From Desulfobacteraceae bacterium (GTDB taxonomy: Bacteria > Desulfobacterota > Desulfobacteria > Desulfobacterales > SKZT01), in assembly GCA_011389745.1 (NCBI GenBank), contig JAABTQ010000007.1, positions 62,001-126,000 of the forward strand: a stretch of DNA of 64,000 nucleotides, given 5' to 3'. Both the position numbers and the translations under genes were made by a program. Below the pieces are notes generated by a model. It saw only the letters and a program-made list of their open reading frames with translations, was not told the DNA's origin and searched no databases. Numbering within the stretch: position 1 is the stretch's first letter; each line of letters starts with the position of its first letter. Shown piece after piece: positions 55,721 through 64,000 of the stretch.

Positions 55721-58414
55721 TTATTCACGCAAACGCTCATTATTCCCGTTATTTGCAAGAGTCGACAGAATCGTTTCTTTGATCATGGCTTCCTGCTCAA
55801 GCGTATCCACCTTCTGACCATCAAAGTCTCTAACATAGAATACATCCACAACCTGGTCGACCTTGGTTGCGATTTTAGCTACCCAGATGTCCAGTTTGCA
55901 CGAAAACAACGCGTCGGTAATACAGTGCAAAAGCCCTGGAAAGTCATCGGTAAAGACTTCAATGATGGTAAAAAAACTGGAACTTTCATTATCCACTTCA
56001 ACCCGCGAGTTTCTCCCGGTTTTCAATAATCCTGAACCACGATGAGATGAAAGCTTTTCTTTCAAAGCTTCTTTCAGGTTTATTTTTCCGGTAAGAGCAT
56101 CGGTAAGGTGTCCGGCTGCCCGGGCCCATCTTTCATCTTCGAACACCTGATCGGGAGGAGGTTGGACTTTAAAAATGTCCAGAGCGATATTGTTTCGCCA
56201 GGTGAAAACCTGTACGTCGAGAATATTAATCCCGTTAAGGGTAAAAACCCCGGCGATTTTGGAAATAAGCCCCGGGGCATCCTGAGCACAAATGGTAACA
56301 GTACGGGTATCGGTATCATGTGCCTGGACAATATCCCAGACAAACGGCTTGTCCCCGCGTTTATTAAACAGTTTTATATGGTTGTACATCTCTTCTGAGG
56401 GTGCCCACAGAAGATATCTTGGTGACATGAAGTTGAACAACTTTTCAAGCTCTGAAAGCTCTTGTGTTGATTTGGCTAATGAAATAACCATGGATCGTTT
56501 TTTTTCAACGATTTCCAAAGCTTCCGAAGATGCCAATTCTCCTTTTTTCAAAATGTTCAAAACCTTTAAAAATAGGCTCCGGATAAGGGTAGCGGTCCAC
56601 TCGTTCCAGGCCTTCGGACCGGTTGAGATAGAATCAGCAACTGTGAGCAAATAAAGCATTCTGAGCCTTTCAGGATCACGAACTCTGCGTGCGCAATTAA
56701 TCGATGTTTCCTCATCGTTGATATCCCTGCGCGTGGCTGTTTTGGCCAAAAGAAGATGTTCCTTGACAAGATATCCCACCGTGTCAACAATTTTTTGAGG
56801 ATATCCTTTGGTTTCCATGATATTACGTGCGATAAGTTCTCCACGCTCTGAGTGCCCGTGTTCCGGCACCCCTTTTCCAATATCGTGCAGAAGTGCCGCC
56901 CAAAGAACAATTTTACGGTCTTTTAATTCGTTGTAAATCTTTCCACATAAGGGATGATTAGTCGGATCCTCTTGCGTTCCGAATTTTTTGACGGTTTGAA
57001 CTGTCCGAAGCATGTGTTTATCCACTGGATAAAGATGGTACTCGTCATATTGGATTCGATTTAAAACGCTCTGAAATTCCGGAATAAATCGAGGTAAAAA
57101 ACCAGTGTGAAGCATATCTTCCAAAAGTTTGAATCTGGGCGAAGGTTCCTCCAGAATTCGTTCAAATGATCTGACGGCTGATTCCGATCTGATAAAATTT
57201 TCATCAACAAGGTGGGCAAAATCTTTGATCAAACGTCTGGCCTCATTACCCAGTGGGACTTTTCCAAGGACACTTTCCTCGAAAATCTTAATTAAAAGCT
57301 CGGGACAATTGAGAATGGCCTCTGGCGCTTTGAAAAAAAGAATCCCCTTTTTGATTATGAGGCCATCGACACCCATATCTTTCATAAAATTTTTCTTGCT
57401 GAATTTTTTTGTTTTGATCTCCATTTCATAGATAAATGTCAAATGCTGTTGTTTCAGAAATTCCATTTGCTCATGGAGACAACCCAGAAACCGGTTTACA
57501 GGTTGGAGCCCGTTTTTTTCTTCATATTTCATGGCTCCGGCCATTCGGATCTGATATTCAAAGTGCAATTGATCACATTTTCTTCCGGTCATGTGATGGA
57601 GACGATTTCTCACTGACCATATGAATGCTAAAGCTTCTGTGAGAGACTCATACTCGTGGTGGGATAGAAAGCCTGAAAATTCAAGGTCTCTTTTCTGCTT
57701 AATCTGTCCGCTTATCTTTGCAATCCACAATAATGTGTGGTAGTCTCTCAAACCTCCACGGCCCTCCTTGAGGTTGGGCTCCAGCAAAAAAGAAGAGTCT
57801 CCGAAACGCTCATGGCGGTCACGATTTTTTTCTATCAGCCAGGAAATAATTTTCTCAGTATTTTTATTAAGAAGCTTTTCACGAACCTGCTTTATAAGTT
57901 CAGTATATAAAGGGGAAATGCCGCAAATGAACCTGGCATCCAAAAGTGGAGTCAAAATCTCATAGTCTTTACCGGCCATTCGTATACATTCGCGCAATGA
58001 CCGCGTGCTGTGACCAATCTCTAATCCATGGTCCCACAATGGGTAAACAACTTCCCGAACCAAATCTTCAGCGGTATTCGGGACATGATCTTTAAAAAGC
58101 AACAGAAGGTCAACGTCGGAATGAATGCACTGTTCTTCCCGCCCGTATCCACCAAGGGCAATGATAGCATAGGGATTTTTGTTGATTCCGATCCTGGGAC
58201 CGACAATGCTATGCTCAAAAGTTTCACAAAAGTAGTCATCCAGGATGCGCGTGTGCAGCAACAGAAAATCCATTTCCTTTCCCGAAAGGAAATCATCCTC
58301 AAGTTGCCGACGTCTTTTCCGAAGTCTCATGGATGCATTGGTAAGTTGTTGTTCCCTGTCCCGAAGCACGATCTTATTAACCTCTTTGGTGTTGTAATGA
58401 TCAAATACGTTCAT
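55721..58414 (-). CDS. glnD: PII uridylyltransferase/uridylyl-removing enzyme
   Basis: This 897-residue bifunctional nitrogen sensor has the nucleotidyltransferase signature GGYGREE...SDVDLLL (Gly88-Asp102), an HD hydrolase domain with HDIGKG near 510 and two C-terminal ACT domains that bind glutamine. It uridylylates Tyr51 of PII when nitrogen is scarce. Its length is typical. It is the first gene of glnD-amt-glnB-glnA; gaps are 50, 40 and 96 bases. AGGAG lies six bases before the ATG. A sigma-54-like site lies only about 20 bases upstream, which is close enough to question either the promoter or the start codon. Confidence 0.94.
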   Translation of the reverse strand: MNVFDHYNTKEVNKIVLRDREQQLTNASMRLRKRRRQLEDDFLSGKEMDFLLLHTRILDDYFCETFEHSIVGPRIGINKNPYAIIALGGYGREEQCIHSDVDLLLLFKDHVPNTAEDLVREVVYPLWDHGLEIGHSTRSLRECIRMAGKDYEILTPLLDARFICGISPLYTELIKQVREKLLNKNTEKIISWLIEKNRDRHERFGDSSFLLEPNLKEGRGGLRDYHTLLWIAKISGQIKQKRDLEFSGFLSHHEYESLTEALAFIWSVRNRLHHMTGRKCDQLHFEYQIRMAGAMKYEEKNGLQPVNRFLGCLHEQMEFLKQQHLTFIYEMEIKTKKFSKKNFMKDMGVDGLIIKKGILFFKAPEAILNCPELLIKIFEESVLGKVPLGNEARRLIKDFAHLVDENFIRSESAVRSFERILEEPSPRFKLLEDMLHTGFLPRFIPEFQSVLNRIQYDEYHLYPVDKHMLRTVQTVKKFGTQEDPTNHPLCGKIYNELKDRKIVLWAALLHDIGKGVPEHGHSERGELIARNIMETKGYPQKIVDTVGYLVKEHLLLAKTATRRDINDEETSINCARRVRDPERLRMLYLLTVADSISTGPKAWNEWTATLIRSLFLKVLNILKKGELASSEALEIVEKKRSMVISLAKSTQELSELEKLFNFMSPRYLLWAPSEEMYNHIKLFNKRGDKPFVWDIVQAHDTDTRTVTICAQDAPGLISKIAGVFTLNGINILDVQVFTWRNNIALDIFKVQPPPDQVFEDERWARAAGHLTDALTGKINLKEALKEKLSSHRGSGLLKTGRNSRVEVDNESSSFFTIIEVFTDDFPGLLHCITDALFSCKLDIWVAKIATKVDQVVDVFYVRDFDGQKVDTLEQEAMIKETILSTLANNGNNERLRE

Positions 58415-58432
58415 GACTTCTCCTATCCTTCA

Positions 58433-58447
58433 GCAATAGTTGTGCCA
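58433..58447 (-). promoter_or_regulatory. Sigma-54-type promoter upstream of glnD
   Basis: On the minus strand the sequence TGGCAC, five bases, TTGC matches the -24/-12 consensus exactly. Nitrogen-assimilation genes commonly use RpoN promoters with NtrC. The predicted start of transcription would be about seven bases before the glnD ATG, leaving an unusually short leader that cuts the ribosome binding site. No obvious NtrC site was identified. Confidence 0.6.
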
Positions 58448-58799
58448 CATGGTTTGTGATAGATAAAAACAAAATCATTACAAATAGTTAAGACCATTAT
58501 GATATGCGGATATGCCTGAATAATCAGATTTAGAAATGACAAAAATGTAAATAAAAAAAAATAATGCTCACAAAAATGTTGAAAATTATGGGCTATTTTT
58601 CAGCTTTTATACATACTGCTCTGTTTGTTTAATTTCGGCGCATGCCCGGACTGAGATCGAAATTTGACTATACACGTCGAATTGAGGTGCAGAGCGGATA
58701 TCATAACTGTCACTCTGAAGAGGACGCCATTCCACTTCCCTTGTTCCCACGCACAGCATCGGCGCGAGATATGACCAGGAAAACCAGAACAGATTTATA

Positions 58800-58938
58800 C
58801 CTAAGTTGAGTGATCCGATGACATATAACCGTCATGCCGGCGAAGGCCGGAATCCAGTGGGTGAACCCGACAATCCGGATACCGGCCTACGCCGGCATGA
58901 CGTTAGAAGGTTCATAAAAGGAAATCGCTCAACTTAGG
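58800..58938. mobile_element. MITE-like element with 15-bp inverted ends and TTATA duplication
   Basis: The 139-base element starts CCTAAGTTGAGTGAT and ends with its inverse ATCGCTCAACTTAGG (14 of 15 match). It is flanked on both sides by TTATA (58795-58799 and 58939-58943), a likely target duplication. The interior is itself palindromic: CGTCATGCCGGCG with AGGCCGG and the inverse arm CCGGCCTACGCCGGCATGACG is related to the repeats at 29296 and 52103. It has no coding capacity. The rest of the 760-base gap between glnD and fdhA holds a GTCATTCTGAGGAGGC repeat at 59031 and no gene that I can support. Confidence 0.65.
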
Positions 58939-59129
58939 TTATACAAATTTGTAGTATGACAATTTTGTCATGTCAAACAAATTATAGTACCTGGTCGTAA
59001 ACTTGAGTGTGGGCTATGTTATTATAGATTGTCATTCTGAGGAGGCCGACACACTGCATTTTCTACTTGTGGGCAGGAATGTGTCACATTTTGAATAGAA
59101 CAATAAAAGGGAAGTTCAGAAATAGGGAA

Positions 59130-59160
59130 GGAAGAACCCTTATTCAGAAAGGATTCTTCC
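59130..59160 (-). terminator. Hairpin after fdhA
   Basis: On the minus strand GGAAGAATCCTT pairs with AAGGGTTCTTCC (12 positions, one wobble) around a 7-base loop, 15 bases after the fdhA stop. The following T-tract is weak. Confidence 0.55.
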
Positions 59161-59174
59161 CCAATTTTGTTGGA

Positions 59175-61937
59175 TCAGGTTTTGGAAACTTTTACAGCAC
59201 AGACTTTGAATTCCGGAATTTTGGAAACAGGGTCTAGTGCAGAATTGGTCAGACGGTTTGCAGCAGCATCGGCGAAATGGAACGGTAAAAAGACAGTTCC
59301 AGTCACAGCTTTATCGGAAACTTTGACATCGGCTTCAATTTCACCTCTCCTGGAGGCCACCTTAACCTTCTGACCGTCAATCAGATCAAGCTTGACAGCA
59401 TCCGGAGGCGATATTTCCACGTAGGTTCCAGGCGCACGTTCATTCAAGCCCTCAGTCTTCATGGTCATGGTGCCTGTATGATATTGATATAGGTTGCGTC
59501 CGGTGGTCAGATATAATGGATATTCTTTATCTGTCTGTTCAGCCGGTGGAATGTATTCAATCGCATGAAGCATTCCTTTTCCGCGGGTAAATTTTCCAAT
59601 ATGAAGAATCGGGGTGCCAGGATGTTCGATATTCGGGCAGGGCCAATGTATACCTTCTTCATTAATTCGCTCATATGTAATACCGGCATATGACGGGGTC
59701 ACCGTTCTGATTTCCTCGAAAATTTCCTCGCTGTTTTGGTATTTCATTTCAAAACCCATACGAGTGCCGATTTCACAAGTGATCCACCAGTCATCTTTAG
59801 TCTCTCCGGGAGATTCCACGGCTTTACGGACACGTTGGACCCGGCGCTCGGTGTTGGAAAAAGTACCGTCTTTTTCAGCAAAGCAGGTTGACGGAAAAAC
59901 CACATCCGCATATTGAGCGGTTTCAGTGAGAAAAATATCCTGAACCACCAGAAAATCCAGATGCTTTAAGCTGTCTTCCACATGGCTAAGATCAGCATCA
60001 GATACCAAAGGATTTTCACCGATGATATACATGGCTTTGATTTCACCGGCATGAGCTTTGGGAATCATATCGGTGACAACAAGTCCTGGTTTGGCAGACA
60101 GATTTTCAACGCCCCAGGCGGCTTCAAGTTTTTTCCGGGCAGCTTCATCCGTGACGGCCTGATAGGCTGTAAATACATTGGGAAGTCCACCCATATCGCA
60201 GGCGCCCTGCACGTTGTTTTGGCCGCGGAGCGGATTGACTCCTCCGCCCTCGATACCCATATGACCGCAGACCATGGCCAGGTTGGCTAATGATTTGACG
60301 TTGTCGGTGCCGGTGGTGTGCTGGGTGATTCCCATGCAGTAAAGGATACTTCCTCTTTCCGCATTGGCAAACATGCGAGCGGCTTCGGTTAGATCACGAG
60401 CGGGAATTCCGGTAATTTGTTCAACATAATCCGGTTTGTATTTCTCAACAACTTTTTTCAGCTCTTCAAAGTTTTCCGTACGCTCCTCTACGAATTTTTT
60501 GTCATAGAGACCTTCGTTGATAATTACGTAAATCATGCCGTTGATCCAGGCAACATCCGTACCCAGATTTTGTCTTAAGTATTTGTGGGCATGTTCCACA
60601 AGCTTAATGCGCCTTGGATCAACCACGATCAGTTTAGTATCTTTGAATTTAACGGCACGTTTTACGAAGCTTGAGAGTACCGGATGGTTTTCTGTTGTGT
60701 TGGATCCGGTAACAAGGATCACGTCGGCTTTTTCGATACAATCGATGGTGTTTGTCATAGCACCACTTCCAAATGCGGCGGCCAGACCGGCCACAGTGGA
60801 GCTATGTCAGAGACGGGCGCAATGATCGATATTGTTGGTTTTTAACACGGCACGTGTAAATTTGTGGGCAATATAATTATCTTCGTTGGTCATACGGGCG
60901 GAGGTGAGAACTCCGATACTGTCTCCTCCATGATTTGCCTTAATTTCAGAAAGCTTTTTAGCCACTAAATCGAGGGCTTCCTCCCAGGAAGCTTCCTTGA
61001 ATTTGCCGTTTTCTTTGATTAACGGTTTGGTCAGACGTTCAGGGGAATTGATAAAATTGAAACCGAATCGCCCTTTCACGCATAGACTGCCATGGTTCGG
61101 AGCGACATCTGCTCCGTTAACTTTAACAACCTGGTTGTTTTTGACATGAAGTTCCAGTTGGCATCCTACTCCGCAGTAGCTGCAAGTGGTACGAATTTTT
61201 TCGGTTTCCCAGGGACGAACCCGGTAACGTACATCCTTTTCCACCAGAGCGCCAACAGGGCAAACCTGAACGCATTCTCCGCAAAACACGCAATCAGAAT
61301 CTTTCAGAGGACGGTCACCGGATGCGATAATCTTTGCCTCGGCACCCCGATAACCGAAATTAATGGCATTGTTGACCTGAATGTCATTGCAGGCCTGCAC
61401 GCATCGCCCACATTGGATACAACGGGAAAAATCCCTTACGATAAAAGGGTTAACCGTTTCCATGGGATACCGGGTTCCGGTAGCTGGAAACATGTCTCCT
61501 GAGACCTGATAGCGGTAGGCCAGATCCTGAAGGCGGCAGTCACCCCAGACAGGACAAAGTTCTGCGCTGCCGTCATCTTTTTGCACATTGAGCTGAAACC
61601 GGGTCCAGTCCTTGTCATCAGAGCCCCGTACCGCACAGTTATGATTTCCGGAGGACAGAAGCAACTGGATGATCAGACGACGGGCTTCGACCACAGGCTT
61701 GCTTTCGGTTCTCACAACCATTTTGTTGGATGCGGGGGTGGCGCATGAGGCCATGAGGCTTCGGGCACCTTCCACTTCAACAACACAAACACGGCACGCA
61801 CCCGTTGGTGTAGCGCCTTTCAAATGACATAGGGTGGGAATGTCCACAGAGTTTCTTTGGGCCACTTCAAGAACAGTCTCGCCAGGGTCAAAGGCAAACT
61901 CGTTTCCATTAATAGTAATGATGTTTTTTTCCGCCAT
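59175..61937 (-). CDS. fdhA: Selenocysteine formate dehydrogenase catalytic subunit with NuoG-like N-terminus
   Basis: Reading the UGA at 60807-60809 as selenocysteine joins two frames into one 920-residue protein. Sec377 lies in CARL-Sec-HSSTVAGLAAAF, the active-site context of molybdenum/tungsten formate dehydrogenases. The N-terminus resembles NuoG: a [2Fe-2S] site at Cys37/48/51/65, a His/Cys cluster region (NHNC...CPVWGDC), two ferredoxin clusters at Cys173-183 and Cys216-226, then the [4Fe-4S] next to the pterin site beginning at Cys252 (CSYCGVGC). The molybdopterin domains and the end domain (VEISPPDAVKLDLIDGQKV) follow. This class passes electrons to NAD- or ferredoxin-linked partners, but no such partner gene is adjacent in this window. 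A classic SECIS hairpin follows the UGA. It is probably cotranscribed with thrS and the small Cys gene upstream. Confidence 0.92.
60778..60809 (-). promoter_or_regulatory. SECIS element in fdhA
   Basis: Twelve bases after the UGA comes a 6-bp stem GUGGCC/GGCCGC closed by the loop GGUCU. The same GGUCU apical loop and spacing occur in the E. coli fdhF SECIS, where SelB recognises the bulged G and U. This strongly supports Sec insertion. Confidence 0.8.
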
Positions 61938-61988
61938 GATTATTTATACACTCCTTGGATGGGTTAAAAAAACATAAGATAACTTCTT

Positions 61989-62207
61989 TCAAAACCCTGT
62001 GGTGGGCCGCCGGCTTCCAAATATGGCCTCACAAGGTGAATTTTTGGTTACATGTTTTTCCAGTTTTTTGCACCAGAGGGATTGAAATGTTCGACAGCTT
62101 CCATCAAGTGCGTCAATTTTTGCAAATTCGGCGTGTTCGCAACGAAGATCACACCATTTAATTTTGTGGGTGGAAATACCCGCATTTTTTTCTAATATGT
62201 CATCCAT
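61989..62207 (-). CDS. Small Cys-rich protein between thrS and fdhA
   Basis: This 72-residue soluble protein has five cysteines (19, 23, 38, 46, 59) in a pattern KWCDLRCEHAEF, GSCRTF, WCKKL and SPCEA. It starts four bases after the thrS stop and ends 51 bases before fdhA, in the same direction, which suggests a shared transcript. The Cys spacing could hold a metal or FeS cluster. I do not recognise the family. No clear Shine-Dalgarno sequence is seen, consistent with coupling to thrS. Confidence 0.65.
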   Translation of the reverse strand: MDDILEKNAGISTHKIKWCDLRCEHAEFAKIDALDGSCRTFQSLWCKKLEKHVTKNSPCEAIFGSRRPTTGF

Positions 62208-62210
62208 TGC

Positions 62211-64000
62211 TTAATCCGAAAAAATATCCAAATGCGGTTTTCTCAGGCGAACGTGAATATGCACCCGGTTAAAAAATTCTTCATGAGAAATGCCATATTT
62301 AACGGTGCCATCTAAGGTTCTGATGGCCAATGTCCCATTTTCTCTCTCCTTTTCCCCGATGGTTAACATCAGAGGAATCTGGTTGAGTTGCGCGTCACGG
62401 ATTTTTTTCTTTAAGCTTTCACTTCGGTCATCGAGCTCAATGCGCAATCCCTGCTTTTGCATCATAACCTTCAGTTCTGATGCATAGTTTGCCAGCTCAT
62501 CATTAATGGGAAGCAGTATAGCATGAACCGGTGCCAGCCAGAGCGGAAACTTGCCTGCAAAATGTTCAACAAGAATTCCGAAAAACCTCTCGATAGATCC
62601 AAATATGACCCGGTGTATCATGATGGGTCTGTGTCTTTCGTTATCCTGACCGATGTAATGCAAATTAAAGCGTTCCGGAAGCGACATATCCAGCTGAATG
62701 GTTCCGCACTGCCAGGTTCGTCCAATAGCATCCTTGATGTGCACGTCGATTTTCGGTCCGTAAAAGGCACCATCCCCCTCATTGATCTTGTAATCGTTTC
62801 CATATTCATCCAGGGCGGACCTGAGACCTTTTGTGGCCATTTCCCACTGTTGATCGGATCCGATGGATTTATCAGGACGTGTGGAAAGCTCAAGGTGAAA
62901 GGTGAGGCCAAACGTGCTGTATATTCGTTCAACCAATTGAAGAATGCCTAAAATTTCCTGTTGGATTTGATCGGGCCTCATAAAAATATGGGCATCATCC
63001 TGATGAAATGCCCGTACGCGAAACAAACCTGAAAGTACTCCGCTTAACTCATGCCGGTGAACCATTCCGATTTCCGCGGCCCGAATGGGAAGCTCTTTAT
63101 AAGAATGAGGACGCATACCATACAAAAGCATACCACCAGGGCAATTCATCGGCTTAATGGCATATTCGGTATCATCCACAACAGTGGTGTACATGTTTTC
63201 ACGGTAGTTTTCCCAGTGACCACTGCGTTCCCAAAGGCTTTTGTGGAGCATGATGGGTGTTTTTGTCTCCACATATCCGGCGGCACAATGTTCTTCTCTC
63301 CAATAAGTCAAAAGTTCGTTCCACAACTCCATGCCTCTGGCATGAAAAAAAGGCATGCCTGGAGCTTCATCGTGGAAACTGAACAGATCCAAAGCAGAGC
63401 CCAGCTTTCGATGATCGCGTTTACGGGCTTCCTCTAAAAAATTCAAATATTTATCAAGTTCTTTTTTGGAAAAAAAAGCTGTTCCGTAAAGACGCTGAAG
63501 TTGTTGTCGATTTTGATCGGCCCGCCAGTATGCCCCCGAGACTTTTGTCAACTTGAAGGCTTTGACAAAACCGGTGTCAGGCAGATGGGGTCCCCGGCAC
63601 AAGTCCGTAAATTCGCCCTGGTCATAGAATGAAATCTCTTGTCCGTTGAGTTCGGATATCATCTCCAGTTTGTAAGGTTCATCTTTGTATAAAACCTGAG
63701 CTTCGGATTTTGACACCACCCGACGTTTAATGGGATACCTGGCCTTGACGATTTTTTTCATTTCCACTTCGATTTTGGAAAAGTCTTCCTCAGATATGCT
63801 TTCCATATCGATATCATAATAAAAACCGTTTTCAATTGCCGGCCCGATAGTTAATTTGGCATCTTTATAAAGGCGAAGAATTGCCTGAGCCATAACGTGC
63901 GCGGCAGTATGGTGAAGAATATGCAAGGCTTCCGAATCGTTGGTTGTGATAAAACGGACATTGGCATCATGTTGAATTTTACTGCTCAGGTCGGCAGGTT
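62211..64000 (-). CDS. thrS: Threonyl-tRNA synthetase, 5'-truncated by the window
   Basis: About 596 C-terminal residues are visible; the frame continues beyond the right edge (upstream codons read ADLSSKIQHDANVRFITTND), so the TGS domain lies outside. The editing domain has HHTAAH (HxxxH) and its later CRGPHLPDTG. The class II catalytic core shows the Zn-ligand and motif 2 region (PMNCPGGMLLYG, RAAEIGMVHRHE, FRVRAFHQDDAHIF) and motif 3 (GSIERFFGILVEHFAG). The anticodon-binding domain is at the end. A TTG within the visible part can look like a start but is internal. Confidence 0.95.
   Translation of the reverse strand, partial: PADLSSKIQHDANVRFITTNDSEALHILHHTAAHVMAQAILRLYKDAKLTIGPAIENGFYYDIDMESISEEDFSKIEVEMKKIVKARYPIKRRVVSKSEAQVLYKDEPYKLEMISELNGQEISFYDQGEFTDLCRGPHLPDTGFVKAFKLTKVSGAYWRADQNRQQLQRLYGTAFFSKKELDKYLNFLEEARKRDHRKLGSALDLFSFHDEAPGMPFFHARGMELWNELLTYWREEHCAAGYVETKTPIMLHKSLWERSGHWENYRENMYTTVVDDTEYAIKPMNCPGGMLLYGMRPHSYKELPIRAAEIGMVHRHELSGVLSGLFRVRAFHQDDAHIFMRPDQIQQEILGILQLVERIYSTFGLTFHLELSTRPDKSIGSDQQWEMATKGLRSALDEYGNDYKINEGDGAFYGPKIDVHIKDAIGRTWQCGTIQLDMSLPERFNLHYIGQDNERHRPIMIHRVIFGSIERFFGILVEHFAGKFPLWLAPVHAILLPINDELANYASELKVMMQKQGLRIELDDRSESLKKKIRDAQLNQIPLMLTIGEKERENGTLAIRTLDGTVKYGISHEEFFNRVHIHVRLRKPHLDIFSD

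Noticed and set aside
59175-60794. A separate formate dehydrogenase gene starting at 60794
   Set aside because: It is the second half of fdhA; the UGA before it is a selenocysteine codon with a SECIS.

Overview
The window looks like a chromosomal segment of an anaerobic, probably sulfate-reducing Desulfobacterota (Desulfobacterales-type) bacterium; this assignment is inferred. The support is a tetraheme class III cytochrome c, a selenocysteine formate dehydrogenase, a selenocysteine HesB/IscA-like protein, CooC and RACo-type C1-metabolism helpers, and a beta-oxidation set linked to EtfAB and a membrane FeS electron-transfer oxidoreductase. No rRNA, tRNA or CRISPR array was seen.

Layout. (1) 1-20.0 kb: a 2,603-residue iterative polyketide synthase with the enediyne-PKS-like order KS-AT-ACP-KR-DH-PPTase, carrying two extra C-terminal hot-dog thioesterase domains. 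It sits between two giant paralogous Ser/Thr kinase-AAA-GAF sensor proteins. One ends in an HD-GYP domain, the other in a histidine kinase plus receiver. (2) 20.2-29.0 kb: a fatty-acid oxidation regulon: a TetR/FadR-type repressor, a long acyl-CoA dehydrogenase, acyl-CoA ligase, FeS oxidoreductase and EtfBA. An identical 18-bp operator-like palindrome overlaps two promoters. (3) 29.5-37.3 kb: a leftward run of redox genes: cysteine hydrolase, DUF255 thioredoxin-like protein, SagB-like oxidoreductase, nitroreductase, a 59-aa Cys-rich membrane protein, a TIGR01777 epimerase, the HesB-like selenoprotein and a second acyl-CoA dehydrogenase. (4) 37.6-45.1 kb: a rightward run of cooC, acuC-like and acuB-like genes, a PrmA-like methyltransferase, a metallo-beta-lactamase-fold hydrolase, a sirtuin, a RACo-like ATPase lacking its ferredoxin domain, and cytochrome c3. 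(5) 45.2-46.5 kb: an IS91 transposase remnant and a PIN-domain toxin-like pair. (6) 46.7-52.1 kb: a double-length UvrA. (7) 52.5-58.4 kb: the nitrogen cluster glnD-amt-glnB-glnA, read leftward, with a sigma-54-like promoter. (8) 58.8-64 kb: a MITE-like element, Sec-containing fdhA, a small Cys-rich gene and the 5'-truncated thrS.

How the genes fit together. The fad region would activate long-chain fatty acids, dehydrogenate the acyl-CoAs and pass electrons through EtfAB to the membrane quinone pool, probably derepressed by acyl-CoA. The acuC/acuB/sirtuin neighbourhood suggests reversible lysine acylation control of acyl-CoA metabolism. The gln genes form a complete PII/uridylyltransferase ammonium-assimilation circuit. 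The PKS flanked by kinases is the most likely source of undescribed biology: a sensor-controlled iterative polyketide or lipid pathway, reminiscent of the HstK-kinase link to glycolipid PKSs in heterocystous cyanobacteria.
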